A DNA stretch of 64,000 nucleotides from DATBJG01 sp963790545 (lineage in GTDB: Bacteria > Acidobacteriota > Vicinamibacteria > Vicinamibacterales > JAMQPK01): contig CAWBPA010000024.1 in assembly GCA_963790545.1 (NCBI GenBank), positions 744,001-808,000 of the forward strand, read 5' to 3'. Below, one piece after another: positions 8,276 to 17,437 of this stretch. How positions within the stretch are numbered: the stretch's first letter is position 1; every line of letters begins with the position of its first letter. The position numbers were made by a program, and so were the translations under genes. The notes beneath the pieces are model-generated. The model searched no databases. It was not told the origin of the DNA and saw only the letters and a list, made by a program, of their open reading frames with translations.

Positions 8276-10099
8276 CTATTCGACGGTTACACTTTTCGCC
8301 AGATTTCTCGGCTGATCGACGTCGCATCCTCTGTGCACAGCAACATGATACGCGAGAAGCTGCAACGGAACAGCCATGACGATGGGCAGGAGGAATGGGC
8401 TGGCGGCGGGGACCTGGATAATGGAGTCTCGTGCGGGATCGAGCACACCCGAGAAACGGTCGGCGCAGGCATCGGTGACGAGCACGACCGACGCCCCCCG
8501 AGCTTTGCTTTCCTGGACGTTCCCGGCAACCTTGTCGAATAAACGGTCGGCCGTCACCAGTGCAATGACGGGAACATCCTCGTTGATGAGGGCAATGGGC
8601 CCATGCTTCATTTCACCCGCGGGATAGCCCTCGGCGTGAATGTACGACACTTCCTTCAATTTGAGTGCGCCTTCAAGCGCGATGGGATACGTGCTTCCAC
8701 GCCCCAGGTACAGCGCGTTGGCTTTTTGATAGTGACGACGCGCCACCTGCTGAACGGCTGCGTCGCACTCCAGCGTGCGCTCGATCAGCCCCGGCAAGCC
8801 CTTGAGCGTATCCAGGTGCTGTTGGATTTCATCGCACGACAAAGCCTGGCGCGCTTCGGCCAGGCGGAGCGCGAGCAGGTACAGCGCGACCAGCTGTGCG
8901 GTGAAGGCCTTGGTCGAGGCGACGCCAATTTCCGGTCCGGCGTGTGTGTAGAACGTGCCTTCGGCTTCTCGCGTCGCAAGGCTTCCCACGACGTTGCAGA
9001 TGGCCAGCGTGGCCGCCCCACGTCCGCGCGCCTCCCGCAGAGCCGCCAGCGTGTCGGCCGTTTCACCCGACTGCGTGATGGCCACGGCGAGCGTGCCTCG
9101 ATCGAGAATCGGATCGCGATACCGATACTCGGAGGCATAGTCCACTTCGACGGGAATCCGCGCGATCTGTTCGATGAGAAACTTTCCAACGAGTCCGGCG
9201 TGCCATGACGTCCCGCAGGCCACGATTTGCAGGCGCCGCGTCTCCTGAAGCCGAGCCTTCGACAGGCCGACCTCGGCGAGCGTCTGGTGTCCGCCAAGCG
9301 TCTGCCGGAGCGCGAGCGGCTGCTCGAAGATCTCCTTCAGCATGAAGTGGCGATAGCTGCCCTTCTGAACGCTGGAGGCATCCCACTGCACGCGCTGCGA
9401 CTGTTTCCTCAGCGTCTGCCCCTCGCGGTCGAAGAATTCGACCGTTCGCCGGCGAAGGACGGCCATCTCCCCGTCTTCAAGGGCCACGATGTCACGGGTG
9501 TACCGAAGAATCGGCGGGATGTCCGACGCCACGAGAAACTCTCCGTCGCCAATTCCCACGACGATGGGTGGACCTTCACGGACGGCGACGATCTTGCCCG
9601 GGTCGTCCGCGCAAACGAACACGAGACCGAAGACGCCGCGGATCGATCGGAGCGCGCGTCGAACGGCGCCTTCCAGCCCGTCGCCGTTCCACTCCTGTTC
9701 GACGAGGTGCGCCACGACTTCCGTGTCGGTGTCGGTCGTGAAGCGATGGCCCGCCGCCTGGAGTCGGTGCTTCAGCTCGAGGTAGTTCTCGATGATCCCG
9801 TTGTGCACGACGACAATCCGGCCCGAACAGTCGCGATGCGGATGCGCGTTGTCGGCGGTGGGCTTGCCGTGCGTCGCCCACCGCGTATGGCCGATGCCGT
9901 AGTCCCCCTGGAGCGGATGGGCGTTGACCGACTCGACCAGGCATGACAGTTTGCCGGCGCTGCGGCGGACTTCGACTTCACCGTCGCGCACCAGCGCAAT
10001 ACCTGCCGAGTCATATCCGCGATACTCGAGACGCCGAAGACCGTCGAGAAGAACGGGCACGACTGGCTTCGGACCTAGATAACCGATGATTCCGCACAT
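8276..10099 (-). CDS. glmS: glutamine--fructose-6-phosphate aminotransferase (isomerizing)
   Basis: A 607-residue full-length GlmS. The N-terminal class II glutamine amidotransferase domain begins MCGIIGYLG, with Cys2 as the nucleophile after Met removal, and has GHTRWATHG and HNGIIENY. Two SIS sugar-isomerase domains follow, with CGTSWHA, SQSGETADTL, GRGSTYPIALEGALKLKE, and the family's C-terminal PRNLAKSVTVE. It converts fructose-6-P and glutamine to glucosamine-6-P in the cytoplasm, the entry step to UDP-GlcNAc. With wecB and the WbpA-type dehydrogenase nearby it probably supplies the polysaccharide pathway as well as the cell wall. It lies 7 bases upstream of the YhaO-like start, so the three minus-strand genes may be co-transcribed. 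Confidence 0.98.
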   Translation of the reverse strand: MCGIIGYLGPKPVVPVLLDGLRRLEYRGYDSAGIALVRDGEVEVRRSAGKLSCLVESVNAHPLQGDYGIGHTRWATHGKPTADNAHPHRDCSGRIVVVHNGIIENYLELKHRLQAAGHRFTTDTDTEVVAHLVEQEWNGDGLEGAVRRALRSIRGVFGLVFVCADDPGKIVAVREGPPIVVGIGDGEFLVASDIPPILRYTRDIVALEDGEMAVLRRRTVEFFDREGQTLRKQSQRVQWDASSVQKGSYRHFMLKEIFEQPLALRQTLGGHQTLAEVGLSKARLQETRRLQIVACGTSWHAGLVGKFLIEQIARIPVEVDYASEYRYRDPILDRGTLAVAITQSGETADTLAALREARGRGAATLAICNVVGSLATREAEGTFYTHAGPEIGVASTKAFTAQLVALYLLALRLAEARQALSCDEIQQHLDTLKGLPGLIERTLECDAAVQQVARRHYQKANALYLGRGSTYPIALEGALKLKEVSYIHAEGYPAGEMKHGPIALINEDVPVIALVTADRLFDKVAGNVQESKARGASVVLVTDACADRFSGVLDPARDSIIQVPAASPFLLPIVMAVPLQLLAYHVAVHRGCDVDQPRNLAKSVTVE

Positions 10100-10275
10100 A
10101 GTGTTTTGAGGGGGGCACTCTTACGCGCCGAACCAGATTGGTCCAGCCTTCGATGGATCCGCCGAGCGGCCCGGCAGTGCACCAAAGCAAACTCCAAGCC
10201 ATGGCTCGCCCGTCGTTCTCGCGTTCGCCGACTCACGGCCGCACGAATGCCGTGAGCGACCTCCCGCAGACAACG

Positions 10276-10572
10276 TCAGGCGACCGCTTCTCCTTCGGTC
10301 TGGTGCAGCCAACCGCGTGCTTCCAGACGGTTTGCGCTCTCGCGGGCGGCCCTGGCCAGCTCGTCGGCGGCTGAAAAAACCTGAAGATGAAGGAGCTCGG
10401 CGTTGAGGGTCACTCGCAGCTCGAGACCAGCCTGGTGGGTCTCCACCGAATATTCAATTTTGTCGCCGTGGGGATGCGTGAACGCCCACCTGATCAACCG
10501 CACCCGACGAAAGCTATGGCTCACAGTACGAATGACTTGAGCAAGAAGAATACCGATCGTTTCCGCGCGCAT
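10276..10572 (-). CDS. small hypothetical protein
   Basis: A 98-residue ORF with an orderly second half: a beta-rich stretch (GDKIEYSVETHQAGLELRVTLN) followed by an amphipathic helix (FSAADELARAARESANRLEARGW). This looks like a real small domain. Starts inside the ORF are possible. It is divergent from the 84-residue gene at 10819. No family is recognised. Confidence 0.55.
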   Translation of the reverse strand: MRAETIGILLAQVIRTVSHSFRRVRLIRWAFTHPHGDKIEYSVETHQAGLELRVTLNAELLHLQVFSAADELARAARESANRLEARGWLHQTEGEAVA

Positions 10573-10818
10573 TTGGGCTCCGGTGTGGAGGTAATCCGGG
10601 GTGCTCCTTCGCGGCGGCGACCAATCTCTCTATTTCGCAGCGGTGGCAGACAAAAGTCTGCTTTTGTGCGCACTCCTGTTGTTGGCGCGAGGAGGGACGA
10701 ACCAGCGGAATCGACGGGAAATGCAAGAAATCAGACTGTTTGCCGTCAAACGGCGAGGGGTACGGCCTTTGCCTTAGTCCGGCCCCGTGGCGACATTTGG
10801 ACGCCACGGAGGTGACTT

Positions 10819-11073
10819 GTGAAGATTAGACGTCCACTCTCGTACGGCGGTGCCACACTGGCCCACCAGGAACTTGCCAGTGCGGTGATTCACCGCGCGC
10901 TGCTCGACATCAACAATCCCCGTCTCTCGGAAGCAGCCCGCGAGAGTGCGCGCCGGTTCGTCACGGGATCGCCGGAATGCGTCGAGTGGTGTGCTGTCGC
11001 CGGGCTCGATCCGCAACTCGTCATCGAGCGCGCCCGCCGCATCCTCGAAAAGACCAACACCGTCAAAGCGTAG
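10819..11073 (+). CDS. small hypothetical protein
   Basis: An 84-residue protein starting at GTG, chosen because of a strong GGAGGTGA (10808-10815) just upstream. It is mostly helical (LAHQELASAVIHRALLDI, AARESARRFVTGS, LVIERARRILEKT). It has no signal peptide and no membrane segment. Family and function are unknown. The ribosome-binding site and composition make it a credible gene. Confidence 0.65.
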   Translation: MKIRRPLSYGGATLAHQELASAVIHRALLDINNPRLSEAARESARRFVTGSPECVEWCAVAGLDPQLVIERARRILEKTNTVKA

Positions 11074-11093
11074 TTGCGTCCCGGCGTCCTGCT

Positions 11094-11171
11094 TCACCAC
11101 AGAGGCCACAGAGCACACAGAGAAAACTTCTGAAAGAGTTGCTCTGTGCCCTCCGTGGTCTCTGTGGTGAA
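11094..11171. repeat. long inverted repeat, CACCACAGAG type
   Basis: The arms TTCACCACAGAGGCCACAGAG and its imperfect reverse complement (ending CTCTGTGGTGAA) flank a short loop, making a 78-base hairpin between convergent genes. Sequences of this CACCACAGAG type recur in intergenic DNA of many environmental bacteria. It could act as a bidirectional terminator; there is no T-tract. Confidence 0.8.
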
Positions 11172-11188
11172 CTTGTGTCCTGCAACCC

Positions 11189-12547
11189 CTAGAGCCGGAA
11201 AATGTGCGCGCTCTGGATTCCCCGCAGCGCATTCCGCGTATCGACCACGAGCGGGCTCCGCTCCGCAATGGCCTGGTAGTCGAAGCATCGGTGATTGGTC
11301 GTAATCACCGCGCAGTCAATTCCGCGCTCGAACGCCGTGTCCGTGTCGATACCCTCCAGCACCGACCCTCCTTCTCGCAGCGTTCGCACGTACGGATCCG
11401 TATAGGTCACAATTGCGCCGCGACGATGAAGGAGTCCGATGATGTCGAGGGCCGGTGATTCCCGGACATCGCCGACGTCCGGCTTGTAGGCCACGCCGAA
11501 CAGGTGGACCCGCGACCCTCGCACCGCCAGTCCTTTGCTGTTGAGCGCTTCAGATATGCGCTCGACCACATGCTCCGGCATGGCCCCATTGACGTGGCCC
11601 GCCAGCTCGATGAATCGACTCTCGAACCCGCTCTGGCGTGCCTTCCAGCTCAGATAGAACGGATCCACCGGAATGCAGTGGCCGCCGAGCCCCGGGCCCG
11701 GATAAAACGGCATGAATCCGAACGGCTTCGTGCTGGCCGCCTCGATCACTTCCCACACGTCGATCCCGAGCTTGTGGCTCATGAGCGCCAGCTCGTTGAC
11801 GAGCCCGATATTGACCGCACGGAAGGTATTTTCGAGAAGCTTCACCATCTCGGCCACGGCCGGCGAGCTCACGGGCACCACACGCTCGATGATTTGTCTG
11901 TAGAGCGTCACGGCCACGTCCGTACTCGCCTTGTTGATGCCGCCCACGACCTTGGGAATCGTCCGCGTGCTGTAGGTCGGGTTGCCGGGATCGATGCGCT
12001 CGGGCGAAAACGCCACGAAGAAATCGACGCCCGCCTTCAAGCCTGTCGCTTCGAGGATCGGGCGGACGACCTCTTCGGTCGTCCCTGGATAGGTCGTCGA
12101 TTCGAGAATGATGAGCTGTCCCGCCCGGAGATGACGCGCCACCGCTTCGACGGCCTGGACGACGAACGACAGATCCGGGTCGCGAGTCTTCCGAAGCGGA
12201 GTGGGCACGCAGATGTCGACGATATCGACGTCGCTGAGCGCTGCCGGGTTGGCGGTGGCGCGCAAGGTGTCGACGACCGCCTGCAGCTCGCAGTCCTCCA
12301 CATCCTCTATATAGCTGCGGCGCGTGTTGACCCGGTCGACCTTCGTTTCGTCCGAGTCCAATCCGGTCACCGAAAATCCGGCACGGGCAAATTCCAGGGC
12401 CAGAGGCAGCCCAACGTAGCCCAGTCCCACGACACCAATGCGCGCTTCCCTGGTGAGGATTCGCTCGTGAAGCCGTGTGTCGTGTTCCGGTAATGTGCCT
12501 ATGGGGTTCAGGGTCGTTGGTGTCATCCCAGCAATGTCCTCCAGCAA
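11189..12547 (-). CDS. wbpA: WbpA/WecC-type UDP-N-acetyl-hexosamine 6-dehydrogenase
   Basis: A 452-residue UDP-sugar dehydrogenase. The N-terminal Rossmann fold has VVGLGYVGLPLALEF. DIVDICVPTPLRKTRDPDLS and LESTTYPGTTEE are typical of the UDP-GlcNAc/ManNAc dehydrogenase branch rather than Ugd. FSPERIDPGN and GPGLGGHCIPVDP carry the catalytic Cys and the substrate-binding loop. The C-terminal UDP-binding domain has GVAYKPDVGDVRESP. It oxidises C6 of a UDP-HexNAc to the uronic acid with 2 NAD+. With wecB at 14.2 kb the likely product is UDP-ManNAcA; UDP-GlcNAcA cannot be excluded. Intact frame. Confidence 0.92.
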   Translation of the reverse strand: MLEDIAGMTPTTLNPIGTLPEHDTRLHERILTREARIGVVGLGYVGLPLALEFARAGFSVTGLDSDETKVDRVNTRRSYIEDVEDCELQAVVDTLRATANPAALSDVDIVDICVPTPLRKTRDPDLSFVVQAVEAVARHLRAGQLIILESTTYPGTTEEVVRPILEATGLKAGVDFFVAFSPERIDPGNPTYSTRTIPKVVGGINKASTDVAVTLYRQIIERVVPVSSPAVAEMVKLLENTFRAVNIGLVNELALMSHKLGIDVWEVIEAASTKPFGFMPFYPGPGLGGHCIPVDPFYLSWKARQSGFESRFIELAGHVNGAMPEHVVERISEALNSKGLAVRGSRVHLFGVAYKPDVGDVRESPALDIIGLLHRRGAIVTYTDPYVRTLREGGSVLEGIDTDTAFERGIDCAVITTNHRCFDYQAIAERSPLVVDTRNALRGIQSAHIFRL

Positions 12548-12568
12548 GACTCGCCATCGCGAGCCACG

Positions 12569-13649
12569 TTATTCCGCCACGCGAACTCGATTCCTTCCTT
12601 CTGCCTTTGCAACCAGCAGCGCCCGATCGGCGCTCGCCATGAAACTCTGAGCCGTCGCGTGAACGTTGCGCGACAGCGATGCCAGCCCGATGCTCGCCGT
12701 GACTTGTACTGATGACGGGAGGCCCAGCGAGCGTTCCGGACGCCAGCTCTCGATGCGGCTTCGCAGTCGTTCGGCGCTCTGCATCGCGCTGACGCGTCGT
12801 CCCTGCATCAGGATGACGAATTCGTCTCCACCCTGGCGGGCGGACACGTCGAAGACTCGGATCGAACGCCTGATGACGTTTGCCACGCCACGCAACACGG
12901 CGTCGCCGGCCGCATGACCGATTGAATCGTTGATGGCCTTGAAGCCGTCCAGGTCGATCACCATCAGGTTCAGTTCCAGCTCTTGCCGCAGCGCCCGGTT
13001 GAGTTCTTCGTCGAGCCGGACCTCGAACGACCGGCGATTGAAGAGACCAGTCAGGGGATCGGTTGCGACCAGCTGCTCCAGATTCCGCTTGTCCGCCTGC
13101 AGCCGCTGGGCCATCAGCGCCAGCGCGGCCGGTGCGCCAAGCGCCCGGGCCGTTGTCAGGTCGCTCCGGTTGAATGCCTGCCCATCCAGGCGATCTGCCA
13201 GGCTGACCACCGCGATCAGCCGGCCCCCGGCCATCAGCGGCAGCAGCAGACAGGACGGCGTGCGATACCGCGGCCTCCGCCGTCTTTCCCGCGATTCCTT
13301 GGCAACGTCCGTAATGATGCGCGCGTGCGGGGACGCCAACACATCGCCAATCAAACCCTGGCCCGTCGTCACAAACCGGTCGCTCACGAGCTCGACGGGA
13401 TATCCTCGGCTCGCCTGGAACTCCAGGTGCCCTTCCCGCTCGTCGTACACAGCGAGGGACGCCTGTTCCGCTTTCACGGTCCGTGCCAGTGTTTCCACAA
13501 TGAACTGCGAAAGGCGATCGCTGCCGGCCAGTCTGCGCGAGTCGACGAGCAAACGCGTACGACTGCACGATGAGCTCCTGCGTCGGCTCGCGAGGCGCGT
13601 CAGCACCGGAGATGCCCGGAGTCGGCGTACCCGATTCGGCGTTCACCAC
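12569..13649 (-). CDS. GAF-GGDEF diguanylate cyclase, +1 frameshift near N-terminus
   Basis: About 360 residues after repair. An ATG at 13649 opens MVNAESGTPTPGISG..QELIVQSYA, and the frame shifts at 13551-13553; removing one base of the TTT (gene strand) gives QSYALLVDSRRLAGSDRL. A GAF domain (about 45-185) precedes a complete GGDEF domain with DPLTGLFNRRSFE, DLDGFKAINDSIGH and RQGGDEF. The active-site GGDEF and an upstream inhibitory I-site RxxD (RVFD, five residues before) are both intact, so a product-inhibited diguanylate cyclase is expected. It lies among polysaccharide genes and could feed the PilZ protein at 1.5 kb. Without the repair, an internal start would still give GAF-GGDEF. Confidence 0.88.
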
Positions 13650-13989
13650 TGTGCGTTCACCATCGGGGTCTCCGTTGCACTGACAAACATCGTCCGTCCA
13701 CCAGACAAACCAGCGCTCCTACGACCCATGAGCGAACTCGAGCTGCCATGGACGGAAATCCTGCTCACGATGCGAAGCTCACCCGCCAGGGCGATTTTCT
13801 GGTCCTCGAGCGTGCCACTTCCGTGGTTCAGCTGCCTTTTACTCTCACACTTGGAGGACAAGAGTCTGTTCTCCGTACGACTTGCGTGTCGTTCACCTCG
13901 GTCGGAGGTGTCCTGACACCGAGACGTCACATCACGTGTCTCAATCGGGTACACGGCTTGCACAACCAGGTATCAGGGAGACAACCCTC
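13650..13989. other. intergenic region, no convincing gene
   Basis: All frames are open for 60-100 codons here but none has recognisable composition. It is the divergent upstream region of the diguanylate cyclase gene. A frame-disrupted small gene cannot be excluded. Confidence 0.4.
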
Positions 13990-14217
13990 ATGGACATCCA
14001 CTTTGTGTCTTCACTGACCGAGGATGATGAACAGCGCGTTGCAGCCGCGATCCTCGCTGCCGCCGAAAAGCTGCTCGCGCACACGGCGCTTTCGTACTCG
14101 CTGCGTATTCGTACGGCAGGTGGCAAAGTCTTCGAAAATTGCCGCTTGAACCAGCCAGGGCAAGGGCGCTCGTCGGCATCGTTCGAGCATCCCGAGAGTT
14201 GGCAATCCACGACATAG
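13990..14217 (+). CDS. small hypothetical protein
   Basis: A 75-residue ORF from ATG with GGGAG 9 nt upstream. It is helical at the start (DDEQRVAAAILAAAEKLLAHT) and then beta-like (ALSYSLRIRTAGGKVFEN). The stop falls immediately before the convergent wecB stop. No family is recognised. Confidence 0.5.
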   Translation: MDIHFVSSLTEDDEQRVAAAILAAAEKLLAHTALSYSLRIRTAGGKVFENCRLNQPGQGRSSASFEHPESWQSTT

Positions 14218-14219
14218 GT

Positions 14220-15410
14220 CTACGAACCCGAGCCGTTCGAAAACGCCAGCGAGCCCAATCCCGCAGAGGGGCCGGAGAACATGCCGGCCCGATGCGCCTC
14301 CCGCAATACGTCGACAATCCGGCGCGACGCTTCACCATCCCACAGCTTGGGCCGCCGAGATTCAGCTGTGGAGGCCTTAATCCGTTCCCACCCCTCGATA
14401 ATTCGATCCGTCTCCGTCCCGACGAGCTGGTTGGTGCCTTCGGTAATCGTCACGGGGCGCTCGGTGTTGTCTCGCAGCGTCAGACACGGAACGCCGAGTA
14501 CGGTCGACTCTTCCTGAACGCCGCCTGAATCGGTCAAGGCGGCCGCACTCTCATCGAGGAGTCCGACGAACTGGAGGTACCCGGTGGGGTTCAGCAACTG
14601 CAGCCGGCCGGCTTCAATCAACGCCGTGGCCCGGCTCGACGCAAGGGTCACGCGACGGGTACGCGGGTGCACCGGGAAGACCACCGGGACGTCCCGAGCC
14701 ACGTGCTCCACGGCGCGCATGATCCGCTCGAACACATCGCTCTGGTCCACATTGCTGGGACGATGCAGGGTCAGGATGGCGTACTCCCGGCTCGAGAGTC
14801 CGAGGCTCTTTGGAACCTGCAGCGCACGAGCCGGCTCCCGGCAGGCCAGGAGCGTATCGATCATCACGTTGCCGACGAAATGGATGCGTGATGGCTCGAC
14901 GCCTTCGTTGCGGAGGTTTTCGACCGCGGAGGGCTCGGTGACGAAAAGCCAGTCGGAGATCCGATCGGTGAGGACACGATTGATCTCTTCGGGCATCGAT
15001 CGATCGAAGCTTCGCAGTCCGGCTTCGACATGCGCGACCTGGATACATTGCTTGGCCGCGACCAACGCACAGGCGAGGGTCGAATTCACGTCGCCGACGA
15101 CCAGTACCAGATCGGGTTGGATCTTCGTCAGCGCTTTCTCGAATCCCACCATCACCGCAGCCGTCTGTTCGGCATGCGTTCCGGATCCGACCTGCAGGTT
15201 GATGTGCGGTCGGGGCATGCCCAGTTGACGAAAGAAGATGTCGGACATCTCCTCGTCGTAGTGCTGGCCCGTGTGCAGAATGATCGAGGAAAAGTCTTGC
15301 GGGGCACGCGCAAGCTCGCGCGCAATCGGCGCCACCTTCATGAAGTTCGGGCGGGCACCGACGATTTGAACAATGCGGAGCGGCTCAGGCACGGGGCGCA
15401 ACCAATGCAA
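14220..15410 (-). CDS. wecB: non-hydrolysing UDP-N-acetylglucosamine 2-epimerase
   Basis: A 396-residue protein with all WecB hallmarks: VGARPNFMKVAPI, TGQHYDEEMSDIFF, VVGDVNSTLACALVA, HVEAGLRSFDRSMPEEINR, HRPSNVD, PVHPRTR, LTDSGGVQEE and RDNTERPVTI. It interconverts UDP-GlcNAc and UDP-ManNAc in the cytoplasm. A GTG seven codons in (VPEPLRIVQIVG) is an alternative start. Paired with the WbpA-type dehydrogenase 2 kb away it gives a route from UDP-GlcNAc to UDP-ManNAcA. Frame intact. Confidence 0.96.
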   Translation of the reverse strand: MHWLRPVPEPLRIVQIVGARPNFMKVAPIARELARAPQDFSSIILHTGQHYDEEMSDIFFRQLGMPRPHINLQVGSGTHAEQTAAVMVGFEKALTKIQPDLVLVVGDVNSTLACALVAAKQCIQVAHVEAGLRSFDRSMPEEINRVLTDRISDWLFVTEPSAVENLRNEGVEPSRIHFVGNVMIDTLLACREPARALQVPKSLGLSSREYAILTLHRPSNVDQSDVFERIMRAVEHVARDVPVVFPVHPRTRRVTLASSRATALIEAGRLQLLNPTGYLQFVGLLDESAAALTDSGGVQEESTVLGVPCLTLRDNTERPVTITEGTNQLVGTETDRIIEGWERIKASTAESRRPKLWDGEASRRIVDVLREAHRAGMFSGPSAGLGSLAFSNGSGS

Positions 15411-15712
15411 CGTTCAGGCCGCTCGGACACGGACGGAGAGTTCGCGGCTCGAGACGGCGACTTGAGGCACTCCTATTCTGCCTGCGGGCGTATTTGCGGT
15501 CTCGTCTGCGTCGTACCGACGCCAAACAGCACGCCCGGAAGGCCCGTCGAAAAACCTCCAGCAGGAAGACAACGTCCAGAACGCTGACTATCTGCTGCCT
15601 CTCGATGGTTAAAGCAGGCTGAGTTGATCGTGCAAGTCGCAAAAATCCGGCGAGTTCCTTCGAAAACCGGTCCGACGCCGAGCTGGTATGAGTTTGGCGT
15701 AACGGAAGCGCT
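15411..15712. other. divergent intergenic region
   Basis: About 300 bases between wecB (-) and the VTC-DUF4956-CotH module (+). No ORF with family-like composition and no clear repeat. It presumably carries the two divergent promoters; I could not identify convincing -35/-10 boxes. Confidence 0.5.
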
Positions 15713-15937
15713 GTGTCTGACTCATCTCCCAGAAACCCGCGCTCCGCACGAACGTACTTGTGGACGGCTGCGAGCATCCTCCTCCTTGCTGCAACGGCCC
15801 TGACAACACCGTTTCCCCTCGCTTCCGAGTCCGCGACGATGTTTCTGCTCGGGGGGGCTCTGATCGTCGCCGGCAGCGGCATGCGCCGGCTGAGATCCGA
15901 ACGCACATCCGAAGACGAAGCAGGAGTCGCCGAATGA
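15713..15937 (+). CDS. small two-helix membrane protein
   Basis: The GTG at 15713 gives 74 residues with two hydrophobic segments (YLWTAASILLLAATALTTPF and ATMFLLGGALIVAG) and a charged C-terminus. Its TGA overlaps the ATG of the VTC gene by 4 bases, so it is the first gene of that operon and probably a membrane partner of the module. No family is recognised; the annotation rests on topology and coupling. Confidence 0.55.
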   Translation: MSDSSPRNPRSARTYLWTAASILLLAATALTTPFPLASESATMFLLGGALIVAGSGMRRLRSERTSEDEAGVAE

Positions 15938-16728
15938 TACCGGAGATCGGACGCCTTGGGAATTGGGCCCAGCGAGTCATGACGGCTCGTCCAGCCCTTC
16001 CCGCGCGTTTCGACCCGAGCGGTTCGGACACGTCCGTCGAGCAGAAGTATGTCTTCGCCGGGATGTACGCCGACCTGTTGAACTCGTGGCTGACCACGCA
16101 CTGCGATCTGGATCCCGAGTTCCCGCTCGGAACGATTTCGTCCCTGTACTACGACACGCCATCGCTGCAGTTCCTCGAAGAGAAACGCAACAGCGATTAC
16201 CTGAAAACCAAGGTCCGCCTGCGCTGGTACGACGCATACGACGAGTCGTGGACCGACAGTGCGCCCGACGAGGTGCGCTGCTTCCTGGAAGTCAAATCCA
16301 AGATCGGATCGCTGCGCACGAAAACCCGCGTCGCCCTGTCGATGCCACGTCGGCTTCTGCTCGAGAATCCGTTCCTCCGGGACGAGATCGCGGAGCTCCC
16401 GCGCCGGTCGGGGATGGACAACCTCGATCTTCCGGCTGCGTTGTTGCCGATGCTGTTCATTCAGTACGAGCGCGCGCGATTCGTCGATTCGGTGACAGGC
16501 TGTCGAATCGCGCTGGACACCAGAATCAGGGCCGTTTCGGCGCATCCCCACTACGTGCCTGCGCGGTTCCCCGTCAGTCTGTCTGTCGGCGTGTTGGAGG
16601 TCAAAGGAGCGGAGCGCGAATTTCCGGAGTCTCTGGGTCCACTCGGCGGCTACGTGACGAAAGCCGCATTCTCAAAATACGCCACATGCTGGGAGCAGAC
16701 TCTGCAACCAGCCGGCGTGCGGATGTAA
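15934..16728 (+). CDS. VTC domain-containing protein
   Basis: A 264-residue protein starting at the ATG that overlaps the upstream stop (ATGA). It carries a VTC tunnel-fold domain: EQKYVFAGMYADLL at the start, SLYYDTPSLQFLEEKRNSDYLKTKVRLRWY, CFLEVKSKIG, YERARF, LDTRIRA and GVLEVKG. The alternating basic (K, R) and acidic residues line the tunnel where VTC-family enzymes bind polyphosphate or nucleotide. It is followed 3 bases later by a DUF4956 gene, then by cotH, a recurrent bacterial trio. Polyphosphate polymerase activity is possible but not shown; bacterial members are largely uncharacterised. Confidence 0.9.
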   Translation: MIPEIGRLGNWAQRVMTARPALPARFDPSGSDTSVEQKYVFAGMYADLLNSWLTTHCDLDPEFPLGTISSLYYDTPSLQFLEEKRNSDYLKTKVRLRWYDAYDESWTDSAPDEVRCFLEVKSKIGSLRTKTRVALSMPRRLLLENPFLRDEIAELPRRSGMDNLDLPAALLPMLFIQYERARFVDSVTGCRIALDTRIRAVSAHPHYVPARFPVSLSVGVLEVKGAEREFPESLGPLGGYVTKAAFSKYATCWEQTLQPAGVRM

Positions 16729-16731
16729 ACC

Positions 16732-17433
16732 ATGAACGATTTGTTAGGCAAGATCGCACGGCTCGTTCGCGACCCGAGTGTCAGCGTGGACATGACGTCC
16801 TTCATCTTCGCGCTGTGCATCTCGGTCGTCGCCGGCATCGTCGTGTCGCTGCTCTACCAGCGCTTCTACTCGCAGCGGGCGACAGGCTCCCAGGTTCATC
16901 GTGCGTTTCTCCTGATGAGCCCGTCCATCACGGCGCTCTTCATCGCCATTCAGTTCTCACTGCCCCTTTCACTCGGTTTGCTCGGCGCGCTGTCGATCAT
17001 CCGGTTCCGCACGCCCATCAAGGAACCGGAGGAGGTTGGCTTCATCTTCCTGCTGATTGCCAGCTCCGTCGTCTGCGCCACGTTCCAGTTCGTGCTGCTG
17101 TTCGTTCTGCTCGGCCTCGCGGGGTTCGTGCTCGCACTTCAGCACTACGTGCCCCGTCTGGCGCAGTCGGCGCGCGCCGACGGTTTGCTCCAGATCACGC
17201 TGAACGGCGACACCGATCCGAGCGGGAAAGAACTCGTGCTGCGTGAACTTCAGTCCACCTTCACGCGGGGACAGCTGCAGGGATACTCGAGCCACGACAA
17301 GACGACGACGATTCATTACACGTTCACGGATCTCGATACCGAGCGGTTGACGAACCTGCAGGCGAGCTTGAACCAGATTGCTCCCGCGCACCGGTTCAAC
17401 GTGTTCTTCAATCAGCAAGGGTCGTTGCTCTGA
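16732..17433 (+). CDS. DUF4956 integral membrane protein
   Basis: A 233-residue protein with about four membrane segments in its N-terminal 150 residues (FIFALCISVVAGIVVSLLY, ALFIAIQFSLPLSLGLLGAL, FIFLLIASSVVCATFQFVLL, VLLGLAGFVLAL). The family-typical motif LGALSIIRFRTPIKEPEE sits between them, reminiscent of MgtC-like proteins. A cytosolic domain follows (GLLQITLNGDTDP...). It sits between VTC and CotH genes with 3-5 base gaps. It is likely the membrane anchor or channel of this trio; the exact function is unknown. Confidence 0.9.
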   Translation: MNDLLGKIARLVRDPSVSVDMTSFIFALCISVVAGIVVSLLYQRFYSQRATGSQVHRAFLLMSPSITALFIAIQFSLPLSLGLLGALSIIRFRTPIKEPEEVGFIFLLIASSVVCATFQFVLLFVLLGLAGFVLALQHYVPRLAQSARADGLLQITLNGDTDPSGKELVLRELQSTFTRGQLQGYSSHDKTTTIHYTFTDLDTERLTNLQASLNQIAPAHRFNVFFNQQGSLL

Positions 17434-17437
17434 TCAC

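Noticed and set aside
10573..10818. Riboswitch (c-di-GMP or similar) upstream of the small gene at 10819
   Set aside because: Some short GCC/GGC pairings exist but no conserved aptamer core could be recognised.
15385..16551. 388-residue minus-strand ORF opposite the VTC gene
   Set aside because: Shadow of the VTC reading frame; composition is not protein-like.
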